Origin: Stenopsyche tienmushanensis
Lineage: Eukaryota; Arthropoda; Insecta; Trichoptera; Stenopsychidae
Direction of reading: 5' to 3'
Assembly: GCA_008973525.1 (NCBI GenBank)
Contig: WACJ01000048.1
Location: forward strand, 434,001-498,000
Length of the DNA stretch: 64,000 bases
Made by a program: the position numbers and the translations under genes. Positions within the stretch are counted from its first letter, which is position 1; every line of letters begins with the position of its first letter. Under the pieces are notes generated by a model, which did not search any database, had not been told where the DNA came from, and saw nothing but the letters and a program-made list of their open reading frames with translations. Of the stretch, positions 1-11,965 are shown piece by piece.

Positions 1-1897
1 CAAACATGGTTGATCGATCTCAAAAAACTGCATCATTGATGCACTTTGGAAAATAACTTAAAATGTATAAATGGGCTAAATGCCAGTGAAAATTTGGCAG
101 ACGTTTTTTCGCATAATAAATTCTGCATGAATTCGACAGCCGAGTCTTTTGACAGTTATTAAATTTCGCAATAAAAATATGATATAAGCGATTTGCATCA
201 TCAGAAATAGACATTCGCATTGATTTTCTTGATGAAATCCAATAAATATTTGCTCGGGAATACATTTGAATACGCAGATGAATATTTGCATGTAAATTTG
301 CGTCGAAAATTAATTTCCATGCAGTAATAACGAAATAGGTTGGATGTGCTGTTTACAATGATAATAATAACCATGGTTTCAATACAAGGATTTAATTTAC
401 TGCTCCCGCTTCACAATGCAATTTAACAGTATATCCTGGATACGCATTAATATTAATATTTATAATACATATATACAAACAACCGGCTGTATATTTGCTT
501 ATCTTATTCCATGTAGGAGGTAAGATAAAGATTATTTTACCTTGGGTATAGGGATGCTTGCATAAATTCGAATCGTTTATGAAGACAACGACATAATTTG
601 AACGTCAATCAAACTTCGAAGACTTGCCGCTTTGAGAAGCCGTGAAATACTTCGACTGATACTTTGACGTCTTAATTGCTGGATAATTGTTCGACGCTGC
701 TGGTTACACTGTTTTCATGGCTGATGATCGAGGAAGAATTGTAAATGACGTAGACCCTGTGAAAATCACAATTCATTACATTTAAATCAAATATCAAGGG
801 TAAGGTGACCCGATGAATGTCTGGGTCATTGACAGGATAACGATCCAATAGACGCGCCTCCTGCAGGACTATCAAACGCTTATGTGCTCCATCAAATTTA
901 TGATAAAACCATATCATAAATTTGATCCAACATCCATGGAATTCATCATAAAAACAATAATTCGTCCCCAATTCATCGCCATTCTTATCGTCAAATGTCA
1001 AATGAAACGACACAATTTTGAATCAAATTTGACATTTTATTTCGAACTCCTCCCATTGAAAGCTCTCATCGTCGTTAAATTCTGATCGATATGATTCTTC
1101 AGAAGCAACCCGATTGAATTTATACCATTAAATGGTACACAAGCGATTCGATCGTTCTTGTACCAAAACGAACGGCGCAAAATCAACCCCCTAAATCTGA
1201 TAAATCATTCGATTTATCAATCGCTATCGTTGCATGCCGATATTAATAAAGCCGAAATCAAAGTACATTTGTACATGAACTTCATACATAAATCTCTCAA
1301 GTATCTAATAACAAATGTTCCGTGACTCCTCCAGTCGATTAATTCTTGGGCATTTCGATGAAACGTCATACGATGCATACGAAATTATTTTTTACATCAA
1401 AGTTGTTCTATGAAATCTAAATTCAGAAGCAAAAATGCTTGGATTACTCCGGACATATTCGCAAAGACGGAGTTTTCTTCAGTGGACTATATCTATCAGA
1501 TTTGGCAGGTCTTCCAAGCACTTCTGGAGCACTAAAACATCTGCATAGTACTAGATTTGTAAGAGTACGTCATCTACTATATTAAATCTACCAAAATTGC
1601 ATATTTCTACGATTCGCGTGGCATAATGAGAGCATAACGTGAACTTGTTACAATCTAAGTATATAATCATTATTTTTGGTTGCAGATATTTTATCATATC
1701 TTCTTAAAATGGCTTAAATTGGAAATAGGATTATTTGAATGTGAGTGGGTAGTGATAATTACTTTATAGCAAATGACATTCAGCGATATCTCGTTCGGCT
1801 GTTACTCATTTAACGTTTATTCGATATAACGCGGAATATGTCGTTAATTGAGCCGATGCATCATGGAGAACACTTTGACGTACACAGCCGTCATATC
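1..1897. other. AT-rich single-copy DNA, no supported gene
   Basis: No recognisable repeat, RNA gene or splice-bounded exon is visible. The longest reading frame is a minus-strand stretch without stops from 1022 to 672. It has no ATG at its 5' end and encodes nothing I recognise. A frame this long is expected about once by chance in a 64-kb window of this base composition. Confidence 0.5.
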
Positions 1898-2382
1898 TAG
1901 GGAATCCAATCCCGAGCCAAAATTTCGATCCCGGGATTGAATAAGACGATCCCGAGATCAATCCCGGGATCCCGGGATCGGGATTTTCAATAGATTAAGA
2001 AATTACATTGATAAATTTGATCAAAAATTACTAATATGTCCATTTGTCGTGAACACCATCAATGTGACTGATAAAATTCCTTTCTGCTGAGACACGAGAT
2101 AAAACTCGCAAAATTCCCGATTTCTCGACAAATTATTTATTTCCGTCGCTGCAGATGAATACTTATATGTTATTATACTTTTATGTAATTCGTAAATATA
2201 TTACGGAAGAATACAAAAATTCTGAATCCCCTATCTATTATATTTCATATCGATATTCCCATTATTAAAGTCGAGGTGTAGTAAATACATCACCGGTAGA
2301 GAAGAGATAATATAACAATTTGAAAAACATATATGTATTGTATATATGTATACATAGATTAGACCCGGGATTAGATTCACTA
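1898..2382 (+). mobile_element. hAT-like nonautonomous element, GAATCCAATCCCG ends (copy 1)
   Basis: The left end reads TAGGGAATCCAATCCCG and the right end, reverse-complemented, reads TAGTGAATCTAATCCCGGG, so the termini are inverted repeats. The first five bases fit the hAT terminal consensus YARNG. Dense CCCGGGATC motifs follow just inside the left end. The 2000-2340 interior is closely repeated at 5140-5600 and, inverted, at 41955-42260. There is no transposase. The 8-bp flanks do not match, so the target duplication is lost or the edges are slightly misplaced. The hAT label rests on end structure only. Confidence 0.6.
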
Positions 2383-2673
2383 ATCGTACTGTAAAGATAC
2401 CCCTACACGTCTAAATATTCTCAAATATTACGAAAAGCGATATATAGCGCTTCATTTTTAATATCAAATATATACTTAAAACTCAACGCCTAGTGCCAAA
2501 AGTTATTCTATTTGAATGGGGCTAAAAATGTTAACAGTGTTAAGGTTCATTTATTGATATACAAAGCATGACTCACGCTGTGCGGTCCCGAGAAAAAAGT
2601 GGATTTGTGTGGACGATAAGTGATGGACATACGAATATAGCATCTATGTTAAACTCAATTTAAAATTAACTCA
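2383..2673 (-). mobile_element. piggyBac-related fragment
   Basis: The reverse complement resembles the left half of the TTAA-flanked elements at 3760 and 35399: a GAGYTAATTTTAAAT start, a stretch about dry-looking CCACTTATCATCC, then AAATCCACTT, a GACCG-CGCAGCG block and ACATMAATAAAT. The other side carries a GTAAAGATACCCCTACACG block shared with 26.7, 32.4 and 47.2 kb. It directly abuts the hAT-like copy on its left. No coding remains. Confidence 0.5.
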
Positions 2674-3759
2674 CCAATCAAACGGTTATAAATTGGCAGA
2701 AAGAGGATTTCATGTACAATATGATTCTGAAAACGAAGAACCCAAAGATTTTACTATAGATTTACGGTCTTTAAAAAAAAAGTGCCAAACAAGTTGTAAA
2801 TTTTTCGATCAATTCTTCAGATAAAAGCAATTTAAAAAACTTTAATAGTAATTTGTATGTAATTTAAACCGAATTTATAACTTCTATTTGGACTACAATC
2901 ATAATTATTTGTAGCGTCTTCCCATAGGAGATGTATTTTATCGAAAATCTTTTCCATCAAAATCTTCCAATTCATATTATCACTATTGTGACTACTTTTG
3001 AACTCCTTTATGTTAGAATATTTTGGCCATATTTTTGGGCATAAAGTGCGGTGTGGCGATTCATAGACACCGAATTAATCAGAAATTGTAAAAAAAAAAT
3101 TGATTAAATCTATGCATATTTATTCACACTCGACATAGGACCCACCGGAACAAAATGTATTATTTTATTTTTGGTCGCAAGTTGTCTTTTTCCTATTAAA
3201 TTTATGCTGAAACTATTTCGTTTAACGCTGTTTTATTCAGTGCATTGTCATCTGGGAACGCATTTCAAGCGCTAAACGAGGTCTTACTGTATTTACCTAT
3301 TGACGATGCAATTGATGAGCATTCGGAGCAATTTCCTCGCAGGCAAACGCAATAAAAAGTCAATTCCCTTGAATTCGTTTGACGTCATTTTGAGTTGCAT
3401 AATTTTCATGACCAGATCTAATTAACTATGCAAAAAAATCGATATTTGAACGATTAAATGGCGTAAATCTCAGCTGTCGTTTCGTTTTGGACATGCCCTC
3501 GTTGCGACGCTATCGTGTTTGTCTTAAATAATGTAGGTCTGCTTAAAGCCACTGGATTTGAACATTGTTTATGATAGACCTGATGCATCTTCAGAAGTGT
3601 CGTGCCATGAAACCTTCATCCGAGATCCGACGATATTTGTTTATGTGAAGTAATTTTAGAACGCCCAACCTTCATATGCCCACACGCTTTCGAACGATGA
3701 ATCTCAGCGCAATTGATTCTTATCGGCAAATGCTTCATATGTGACTAAGGTTTATATTT
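2674..3759. other. AT-rich spacer, nothing recognised
   Basis: No repeat shared with the rest of the window and no coding frame of note was seen. Confidence 0.4.
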
Positions 3760-4156
3760 TTAACCCTTTGAGTAGTGAGCTAATTTAAAATCATCATAAA
3801 CTTAGATATTATATTCGTATATCCGCCACTTATCATCCGTACAAATCCACTTATCTGTCAAGACCGTCGCAGCGCGTATGAAGCTTGTACATAAATACAT
3901 AAACACTGTCGTTAACACACAATATTCGATCATTTCTTCAAGTAAACATAAATAATACGCTTGAGATCAATTCGTTATATCATTCACACATCATTATTAG
4001 TTGATAAATTTGGGTTAACGATCTATACAATCGTACGATGTACGCAAGATACTTTCTCCGTCTCTTGTCTGTCTCCGAACTTAACGTGTAAGAATTATCT
4101 TTATGAGTCACTGGAATTTAGACACAACATAGTGTCTTACCTCTTTGAGGGTTTAA
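3760..4156 (+). mobile_element. piggyBac-like MITE with TTAA duplication
   Basis: The element is bounded by TTAA at 3760-3763 and 4153-4156. The left terminus is CCCTTTGAGTAGTGAGC and the right terminus ends CTCTTTGAGGG. TTAA target duplications with CCC...GGG termini are the hallmark of the piggyBac superfamily. At about 390 bp it has no room for a transposase and none is encoded. Close relatives lie at 35399-35786 and 49902-50160. Confidence 0.75.
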
Positions 4157-4619
4157 TAAAGATTTCTTTCCAATTCTTAAACAATAATATTATTTTAATT
4201 TTTATTGTAGGCTTTCATTGCTTCAAGTATTGCCAATTCACATATTGAATCGAAGGCTTTTTCACAGTCAATAAATCTGCATAATTCAATTGATTACCTG
4301 CAAACAAGGCATTGTTCTCTGTCCACTTATGGAGTATACACGTTCCAATGATTGCTCAATAATTCTGATAAAAATTTATATCAAACCTGATATGATTTAG
4401 ATTATTTAGAAGAAGAAAAATAAGATAAGTTAATCTACGACTGTTAGATGTATCGAAAAATATTTGCAGAACAATACAATAATCTATTTAATTTTTTCAT
4501 TTTTGTTTAAAAAATTTTACAAAACATAATTTCCTTCATTGCTTTATAATTTCCCACAAGTAGTTGTTGAAATGTTAAGCTTTTTCTATTTATTAACGAA
4601 AATAGTTAGCTAAAAAATG

Positions 4620-4705
4620 AAGCTGTGGGTTGTGTAATATATAATAAAATAGGCTTGCATACGGCGTGCATGCATATGTCATACGGCGCATGCGCGTATC
4701 GTCTC
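4620..4705 (+). repeat. dispersed repeat, first copy
   Basis: An AAGCTGT-GTTGTGTAATATATAATAAAATAGG segment followed about 50 bp later by GGCGCATGCGCGTA occurs here and in reverse complement at 13956-14063. The two copies are 9 kb apart and diverged. No ends or coding content can be defined. Confidence 0.5.
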
Positions 4706-5124
4706 TATGATACCAATCGAGCCAACTCGCCTATAAAAATTTAATTTAAAAATGCTCATCACTTAAATTGAATTATTTTAATGCGTGACAACATTCGAAG
4801 CATTCGACAAATCCAATAACGTGATCTCAAATCATATGACTGGTATTTGTTCTATTTTAATATAAAAATTATATGAATTTTCCTTGTATGTTATTAGTAA
4901 TTAGCGTTGCAAAAATGCTGCGTCATCAATGTGCTTTTACTCTGAAAAGCTTTCAGCCTTAATATGTCAGCTTTTTTATGGAACTCCCAATGAATGGGTT
5001 GCATTTATCATGATACGATGAACTTGAGTTTAAAAATATATGCTCACAACATGTTCGTTTATAATGGGAGTTATAGATCAGATTTTTGCCCGTGTTTGTA
5101 GTGTATAATTAATAAAAATAAAAA

Positions 5125-5772
5125 AAATCGAGATTTTCAATAGTTTAAGAAATTACATTGGTAAATTTGACCAAAAACTACTAACAAGTCCATTTGCTTA
5201 AAAATATTTTGAAGGCGAAAAATTTTTATTTATTTAAGAAAAGATAAAAATACAATTCAAAAATATAAAAAAAAATCGTCATCAGATATTTAAATGCTAG
5301 TTCGAGTTGATGACCGCATCAGCCCCCATTTTCATATAACACCATCAATGTGCTGAGACACGGACTAAAATTTGCAAAATTCCCGATTTCCCTACAAATT
5401 ATTTATTTCCGTCGCTGCAAATGAATATTTATATTCTATATAACTGTGATGTGATTCGTAATTATATTACGGAAGAATAAAAAAATTTTGAAGCCCGTAT
5501 CTATTATATTTCATATCGATATTCCCATTATTAGAGTCGAGGTGTAGTAAATACATCACCGGTAGGAAAGGTCAATATACATATATGTACTGTATATATG
5601 TAATCCAGATTTCGGCAGGAATGTCTCTATTTAGTAGCCTTCAACGTGCTGGTGAGGTGTACGATTTCTGTTAGATAAAATTTTCAATCCCGAATTTTTC
5701 GGGATTACGTTTACTATTCTCGGGATTCATGAGCATCTAAAACTGTCCGGAATCCCGGGATTGGATTCTCTA
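5125..5772 (+). mobile_element. hAT-like nonautonomous element, GAATCCAATCCCG ends (copy 2)
   Basis: This copy aligns with 1975-2340 and extends further at its right side, where it ends ...CCCGGGATTGGATTCTCTA, the inverted form of the copy 1 left end. The left terminus is missing. The GGGATT/AATCCC-rich right arm at 5670-5772 is absent from copy 1, so copy 1 is probably an internal deletion derivative. Confidence 0.55.
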
Positions 5773-5819
5773 TTCGTGACAAATAGTCATCGTGTTAAAT
5801 TCAATTTAGAAATAAAATG

Positions 5820-5890
5820 AGCGCGGAAGGGTTAGTTGGTCTGGGCTACGGTATAAATCGGCGCACTTCCAGCTCCCATACAGACACACT
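5820..5890 (+). promoter_or_regulatory. possible TATA-type core promoter
   Basis: A TATAAAT box at 5852-5858 sits in a short GC-rich context. An initiator-like CATACAGAC lies about 28 bp downstream, at the usual TATA-to-start distance. A short leader then leads to an ATG at about 5974 that is followed by a stop after only eight codons. No reading frame or splice donor downstream supports a gene, so this is a motif-level call. Confidence 0.2.
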
Positions 5891-7880
5891 AAATAAACCA
5901 ATCTTTAAAATTATTAACAAATTGATAACAGTGACCCTAGTGGTTCATGTGTCATAGTAAAATAAACAAACAAATGGAATTTACATCGCCATTTGATGAT
6001 TAATCGATCAAGGTTACAACCAAATGTAAATATTTACATTACAACAATACAACATCATCAACATGTGATCTTGCAAGATCGAAATTACGCATGGAGGAAA
6101 TTTTATGGAAGCCATCAAAAAGCAGCGACCTTAACGGAAACTCCGAATCAGCATTTATGAAATACTGTTGTAATAAATCATGTGAGGCGATGATAATTTT
6201 TATAGTGTTGCGGTCAGTCGAGATAATATGATGTGGTATGCAAAAATAATAATTTTAATGCGAAAATGTCTCATTGTTTTCATTTAATCAGCGTTAGATG
6301 AATAATTATCATTGAAATTCTAATAGTATGAATCACAATTGCAAAGCTGATGAGTGTTAAAAAATCACATTTTTAAATCATAAATGTCATCATATGGACG
6401 CTTTTATACATGGGAAGTCGTCTTCTCGGGGGGGGGGTTCGTCATTGGAGTCTCGCAGTTGGACGCTTCTTTTCGTTCGCTCGTTCGGCGCCATTTCTGC
6501 AGTCTGATTGTCATTCATATCAAGTGGTTCTAAGCTTTGGATACCCATATTTCAATACCGATATTTTAATATATAAATCTATCATTTGATTTGAGGATTT
6601 AATTATTTATGATAATATTGTGTTTATATCTCAATCTTTGCGTCGTATGAATTGAAACATTTCATCGCTTCTGAGGGCATTTAACTTTCATCTTCGTCAT
6701 AAATATTCATTTTTAAACTAAATTAATTATCGTCGTTATTTGATAAATTCAACAGTTGTCCCCCTGCTCCGTGTTAACGTTGTTAGCTTTGATTTTATGA
6801 TAATCAAAAGCTGCAAAGCTCGTATTAAAGCTTCCATCAAAACAACCAATTTTACAGAGATGAAAATTAATCCAAGTTAATTAAAAGCTTCATACTTGAG
6901 CAAAACAATTTCTACCGCTCTTATTAAAGCTTCGGAACATTTAAGCCAAAAACGTCTAACATATAATAGATCTTTCCTACAATGAAGTATTATATCCATA
7001 GCAAATGGATGAAACACAGCAAATCGATCTTTTATTGGATGAACCCCCCTTTAAAATACATCGATATCGACGCTTCATTTATTTAATAATATTTAATTAC
7101 AGTTTATCGCTTTATTTATCTGATATTGATAGGGACATTAGGGGGTTGTATTGAGATTAAGCTCCTATCAGATTATGATACCATTTGGAAAAAAGCGGCG
7201 ATAAAACTATAAAACAGATATAAGTTAATAACGTAAATTAAAACGAGCAACAAAGTCAAAAACGACGCGGAAAGCTCCGTGTGCTTTTAATATTAAAACA
7301 TTATTCGCAAGTAAAAGCCCATTTTGCATATTCCAGAGTATTCAAATTCCCCTGTTGTAATTTAATTTTTTATCTCTCACCTTTTGCATTTCATTTTTAA
7401 TTAAATTATTCAACCATCAATTGAATAGCCGCCATTCTTATCCATGCCAATATCCATTGCTTCATGTGTGACCTTTGACCTAAAAGCGCTGGAATGAAAG
7501 CAATCAGTGATTTTAATTGAGACTTTCATATCCGAAATGGCTTCGAATACGTTTCCGAATTGAAAGCTCGTTCGTCGAATATATGTGTGTGTGCTTTTAA
7601 ACCATAAAGAACTTTTGATTTAAGCTCACGTGTGTAAGTCCAATAATGACATTAAATAACATCAAATAAGATTCAACGCTGCTGTTGCGGCTTCATATTG
7701 CTGCTCTGCGTGTGGGTACATACGTCAGGCTTACGCATAGGAATTATAGACGATATAATGATATTAATTTAAAATAAATATTGTAATATGTACGAAACAT
7801 ATTAAGTGAATCTTGTATGCTGTATGCGAACAGTTTTTGGTCAATTCGCGAACATGAACCCGGCAGGAAGTTCGAAATAT
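5891..7880. other. single-copy DNA without supported genes
   Basis: No repeat shared with the rest of the window. At 6425-6510 there is a C/G-rich patch (a run of G, then repeated CGTTCG/CTCGTTCGG and GGCGCC) resembling an insect 5' leader, but with no ATG frame or donor site. Between 6800 and 6940 three copies of an ATTAAAGCTTC-like motif are spaced irregularly. Confidence 0.4.
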
Positions 7881-7889
7881 CGGATAAAT

Positions 7890-8238
7890 CGGCAAACATC
7901 CAGAATACCGACCTAAGTTGTCTAATCTCTCTTTTCTTCGTTATCGCTTAAACATGGACCGTTCCCAGCCGGCTTAAGCCCGCAATAAAACAAAGCCAAC
8001 AATATTTTCGAACGATTGTAAAATTTAAACAACCCACCCGATCAGTCTTCTTCGGACAACTTCGTTGTGTAATGAGCGTTCGTTATCGTTCTGTAGACAT
8101 ATTCAAGTATGGCGTCCGATTTCGAGACGCTCATTTGACATGTTGGCGATCTGAAAAGCGGACCGGTTCGACACACAGACTTTGTGGCCGCTCCGTCCTC
8201 CTTTAGGGCTTTTTGCGGCATTTTTTATAATCTGTACG
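7890..8238 (+). mobile_element. hAT 'family H', outer copy, left part
   Basis: This segment matches the interior of the family H copies at 38920-39200 and 11665-11840: ATACCGACC, TTGTCTAATCTCTCTT, GGC(G/A)TCCGATTTCGAG, GAAAAGCGGACCGG, and GCGGCATTTT before TCTGTACG. It is interrupted at 8239 by another copy of the same family and resumes at 8814. The left terminus itself is absent. Confidence 0.7.
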
Positions 8239-8813
8239 CAGAGCCGTAACCTCCTAGGGTATGAAGCGCCCATGGCAAGTATAAAACTTAGCGCCCCTCT
8301 CCCCCGGGAATCCAATTATTTTTTTAAAGTTAACTAATACAATAGTATTTGATTTAAAATAATATACAACGATAGTCTCAAAAGTACCCGACCTAACGTA
8401 TCGATGGCAGTTACTGTTGTAAAAAATACTTTGATAGACAGTGACCAGACACTACGTTTTTTCCGTGATCGTACAGATCATAGAAAATGCTGTAAAAAAC
8501 CATAAAAGAGGACGGAGTGGCCATAAGGTTCAATCGGTCCGCTTTTCGGACCGCTGATATAACGAATGTGCGGCTCGCGATCGGATGCCATACTTTAACA
8601 TAACGATAATGAAGAAAAGAGGGATTAGACAACTTAGCATATATTATTAAAATGGACAGAGTCAGTAAGTGTTGGTTTATGTAAAGTAAAATGGTTGAGT
8701 AAAATAAAAACCATGCGCAACTCTCGACCGAGTCGGTACTCTTAGTTTTGCGCCCCAAGCCCAGTTGCGCCCGTGGCGGGCGCCTGCTTTGCCACGCCCT
8801 GATTACGGCCCTG
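8239..8813 (-). mobile_element. hAT 'family H' nonautonomous element, nested copy
   Basis: The ends are CAGAGCCGTAAC at 8239 and, in reverse complement from 8813, CAGGGCCGTAAT. The flanking octamers TCTGTACG (8231-8238) and TCTGTACT (8814-8821) match at seven of eight bases, the 8-bp duplication expected of hAT transposition. The uninterrupted target is visible at 11818-11826. The 575-bp element encodes no transposase. Internally it carries a mariner-type terminus (TTAGGTCGGGTACTTTTG, reverse-complemented at about 8378-8398), also found in the copies at 14489 and 38872. Confidence 0.8.
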
Positions 8814-9295
8814 TCTGTACTATGACGGAAGCTCCCTTAGAGGCTAACGTACTTACTTTACGTAAATTCAAGTTTTGCACCTTGTTAATTAATAAGCACC
8901 GGGTCAATGGTGGGTCCCCATATTCCTTTGTCTCAGATATGAAGCTATGGATCCATGTTTCATTCTGAATTGATGCCGAAGCTCGGCGTTATTGCACATC
9001 GCCAAACACTCGATTGAAACATCATCACGACGCTGTTTTTGTTTCATTGTGAGCAAACGCGGTACCCATCTTGCGCACAGCTTTCTCGTGTACAAATTTT
9101 CGCATAATATGCGATTTACGGCATTTTTGAAAGGTTTTCTGCTAGCTCCATTTTGTGGATTTTCTTCATAATTTCTGGGCTGGTTATCTTATTTGGTCGA
9201 ACACTGTGCTGTTTGTCTTAACATCTTGACGTTTAAACTCTGCCACCCAATATCTCACTTTTGTAAACGAAGGAGCAGACTCTTTGCGAGTAAAG
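8814..9295 (-). pseudogene. mariner transposase fragment (irritans-like), with outer family H sequence
   Basis: From about 9295 down to 8900 the minus strand preserves mariner transposase in several frames. First comes an N-terminal piece reading YWVAEFKRQDVKTNS near 9240. Then KLCARWVPRLLTMKQKQRRDD, the conserved linker after the second helix-turn-helix, lies at about 9085-9025. A decayed ETKxxGDPP-type segment follows around 8920. Mariner transposases cut and paste DNA with a DD34D catalytic triad; the catalytic aspartates cannot be assigned here. The leftmost part (8814-8850) is the resumption of the interrupted family H copy. Confidence 0.75.
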
Positions 9296-10745
9296 TGCGG
9301 GAATATTCTCTATTCGCTGCTTGTGCGTGAATACTCTTTCTAGATCACTTAAGTGAGAACTCAGCATATGCGTGCATACTAATTAAAGTGGTTTTTGATT
9401 AATATCAATGTTGAAATTTACTTTTAGTATATAAATGGATGTATGTTACAGGCAAACCCTTAATGTGTTTCGGCTTTTCTTAAAAGGATTAATAAGGCTA
9501 TTTTCAGTGCATGATTTTAGTTTAAACTTTTACGTGTGTATTTTCTTGTTTTAAATGTATTTTGTTATTAATGGTTGCAGTATTTTGAATGGATTAAGTT
9601 ATTTAAGGGTGAGACAATGTGGACGGTTCAATAAACGTCCTAGCCCCAATCAGCTTAAAGCAATAGACCGCTAAATGGATGTCTGTGGGTTGGACGGAGA
9701 ATACAGCAAATTAGAACGTTCAAATAATTCATTGAATCAAATCACTTCGATACTTTAAATTATTCTTTCGACAAAGGATTTGCCGAGTAAAATCCCTGAA
9801 TGTTTAATAACACACAGCCTCTTAATTAAAGCACCTCATTTTAATTTAATCTAGATGCGGTTTTTCGACGCCATTGTTAATGCCCCCTGATAATTAATTT
9901 CAGCCGGTTTTTCAGCATGTTAAATTTGAAAATCTTCTTTTTCGTGAAGAAACAACGATAAGCGAGGCTTAGATGCACTTGAACGTCGAGACTCGATCTA
10001 TAATGTGACCGTGACCTTACCAAGGCTCAATGTTATCCCAGCTATATGTTTTAAATTTATGTGTATCTAAGCTACAGCAATGCAGTCGGGAAAACCACAT
10101 TTTCCTAAATATAAAAATAGTCAAAAACCCACAATTTATTTTTAAAAAAACGTCGATCGAAAGTATCATGGATGATGCATCTATTTAATTAATGCAACCA
10201 TACACGCTGCATTCAAAGTCATCCAGTTTTTGCTGCATCTGGTCATAAACTACCGCGTCCGTATGGTACGTTATCTAACATTTTGCACAAAATATTGAGA
10301 TTCATCTCGCAAAATATTATAATAAATTTAGCTTGAAAAATAAACGAATTCATTCCGGAAATTATCCGATATCTACGCGTCTCATGAAATATTGGAATGT
10401 TTCCGGATTTTTTCCGGTACAGTTACGCTCCTGTTATCTCCAGAGTATTTATAGGACGCTACATTTAAAAATATTTTTATGAGCCCTTAAATATGCATAA
10501 TATATAATAAAATAACAACATCATTAGATTATGTAACGAGGAATCGGTTTAGTTGCATTTATTTTTAACAGGATAGAATCTAGCCCGGTTAAGTTATAAA
10601 ACTGAGAACTGTGGTGCGCCGCCGCGAAGCGACGTTGAATTTGTGCAATGCGACAACTATGACATCCATGGGTAGCAAAATAATCTATCATATACGAGGA
10701 TCGTTCCAGAAATACTCGAGCTAACAAAGAAAACACAAAAAATGG
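9296..10745. other. AT-rich single-copy DNA
   Basis: No coding frame, RNA gene or internal repeat is supported. A TGGACGGAGAA string near 9694 resembles the start of miR-184 but does not continue as that microRNA. Confidence 0.4.
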
Positions 10746-10749
10746 GGAA

Positions 10750-11240
10750 AAATGTCTTTATTTCTCAAAAGCTGAAAGCTGAAAGGAGCCTTTCACCTCG
10801 ATATTTTCAAGTTTAGAAAAATCTGGGGAATAGGATACACGAGGAAGCAATTCGAACTTTAACTCATTTATTTTGGCCACCACAATAACAAATGTGTAAA
10901 CCAATGCATTGTCTTGATAAAACAAAACTTTCTTCTTAACCAAATGTTGCCCTTTTATTCTTGATTTCATCACTCAAACGTTGTAATAATGAATTGCGAT
11001 GGACTGGAAAAATTTCCAAACACTCGATTAAAACGATGCTGTTTTTGTTCCATTGTGAGCAAACGCGGCACCCATCTTGCGCACAGCTTTCTCATGCTCA
11101 AATTTTTAGTAAATATGCGACATGAAACAGTTTTTTAAACGAATACCATATCTGCTAGCTCGCGCACTTTCAGTCGATGATCATCCTGTACCATTTTGTT
11201 TGGTTTTCTTCGCCATTTCGATAGATACTTTCCATCTATA
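10750..11240 (-). pseudogene. mariner transposase remnant with catalytic-domain tail
   Basis: Reading the minus strand, KMVQDDHRLKVRELADMVF (about 11200-11140) is the helix-turn-helix region. The KLCARWVPRLLT linker lies at about 11090-11055. A C-terminal piece follows, with KKKVLFYQDNA (the second catalytic aspartate context) and ELLPRVSYSPDF (the PPYSPDLAPSD context of the third), at 10930-10810. The order is right but the stretch between linker and second aspartate is shortened to about 60 bp, so the first aspartate region is deleted. A plus-oriented mariner terminus (GGTCGGGTACTTCTGGGAC) begins at 11242, so another copy may abut. It is beyond function. Confidence 0.85.
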
Positions 11241-11340
11241 CGGTCGGGTACTTCTGGGACTACCCTCGTATTTTGTAGCATGATCTCCGATTTTAATTTG
11301 TAAGCTCTCGCCTTACAAGTCACTTAGTTGAATGTATCCA
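11241..11340 (+). mobile_element. mariner terminal inverted repeat
   Basis: GGTCGGGTACTTCTGGGAC followed by TACCCTCGTA is a mariner-type terminus. Versions occur at 14905, 39606 and, reversed, at 8398 and 19338. Only about 100 bp downstream looks element-like; no matching right end is seen nearby. Confidence 0.5.
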
Positions 11341-11664
11341 CAGATACTTTCAAAGCCTTCTCTATAGTGGAAATCGGATGCTTTTGAATACTAAAAAACA
11401 TTCATAGGAAAACTATTCGAAAAACTAAAAGTTGAAGATCTACTTGGCGATTAAAAAGATTATATCAGAGCCACTTCACCAAAAACATGGAAGCTTCTTC
11501 AATTAAAAATCCATTTTTCCAAATCAATGTGATCTATATTATATAAAAGGCATTTGAAGGCAATCCTATGAATACCTTCTTCAGTATGAATATTTCGCAC
11601 TTCTCATATTATTCTCAACGCATTTCATATCTATTTATCTTATTATCTACGTGGTATACATACT

Positions 11665-11965
11665 CGATCGTAATCGTCCTGTAGACATATTCAGGTATGG
11701 CATCCGATTTCGAGGCGTCCTTTCATCATATGAGCGGTCCGAAAAGCGGCCCGGTTGGACACAGAGACCTTAAAGCCACTCCGTGCTCTTTTAGGGCTTA
11801 TTGCGACATTTTCTATGATCTGTACGATCATGGAAGCTCCCTCACGGACTAATTTACATAAGTGGCTTGCGCCTAATGAGGTCGCAAGTTAAATTTTAAG
11901 TTACAAAATCTAGCCAATTCTTCGCGGACATGGCTATTAGATTCGGATTTGTATCTTTGCTGTGC
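11665..11965 (+). mobile_element. hAT 'family H' internal fragment (empty target site)
   Basis: The segment aligns with 8090-8238 and then, without a break, with 8814 onward. At 11818-11826 it reads TCTGTACGAT, the unoccupied form of the site into which the nested element at 8239-8813 inserted. No termini or coding sequence. Confidence 0.65.

Noticed and set aside
672..1022. 117-codon minus frame as a gene
   Set aside because: No ATG at its start, no splice signals, no known domain, and about one frame of this length is expected by chance in this window.
8411..8758. 115-codon minus frame and its plus counterpart at 14575 as a conserved protein
   Set aside because: Both lie inside family H elements; similarity reflects repeat identity, and the frame differs between copies.
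9690..9712. TGGACGGAGAA as miR-184
   Set aside because: Agreement stops after 11 bases and no hairpin partner is present.
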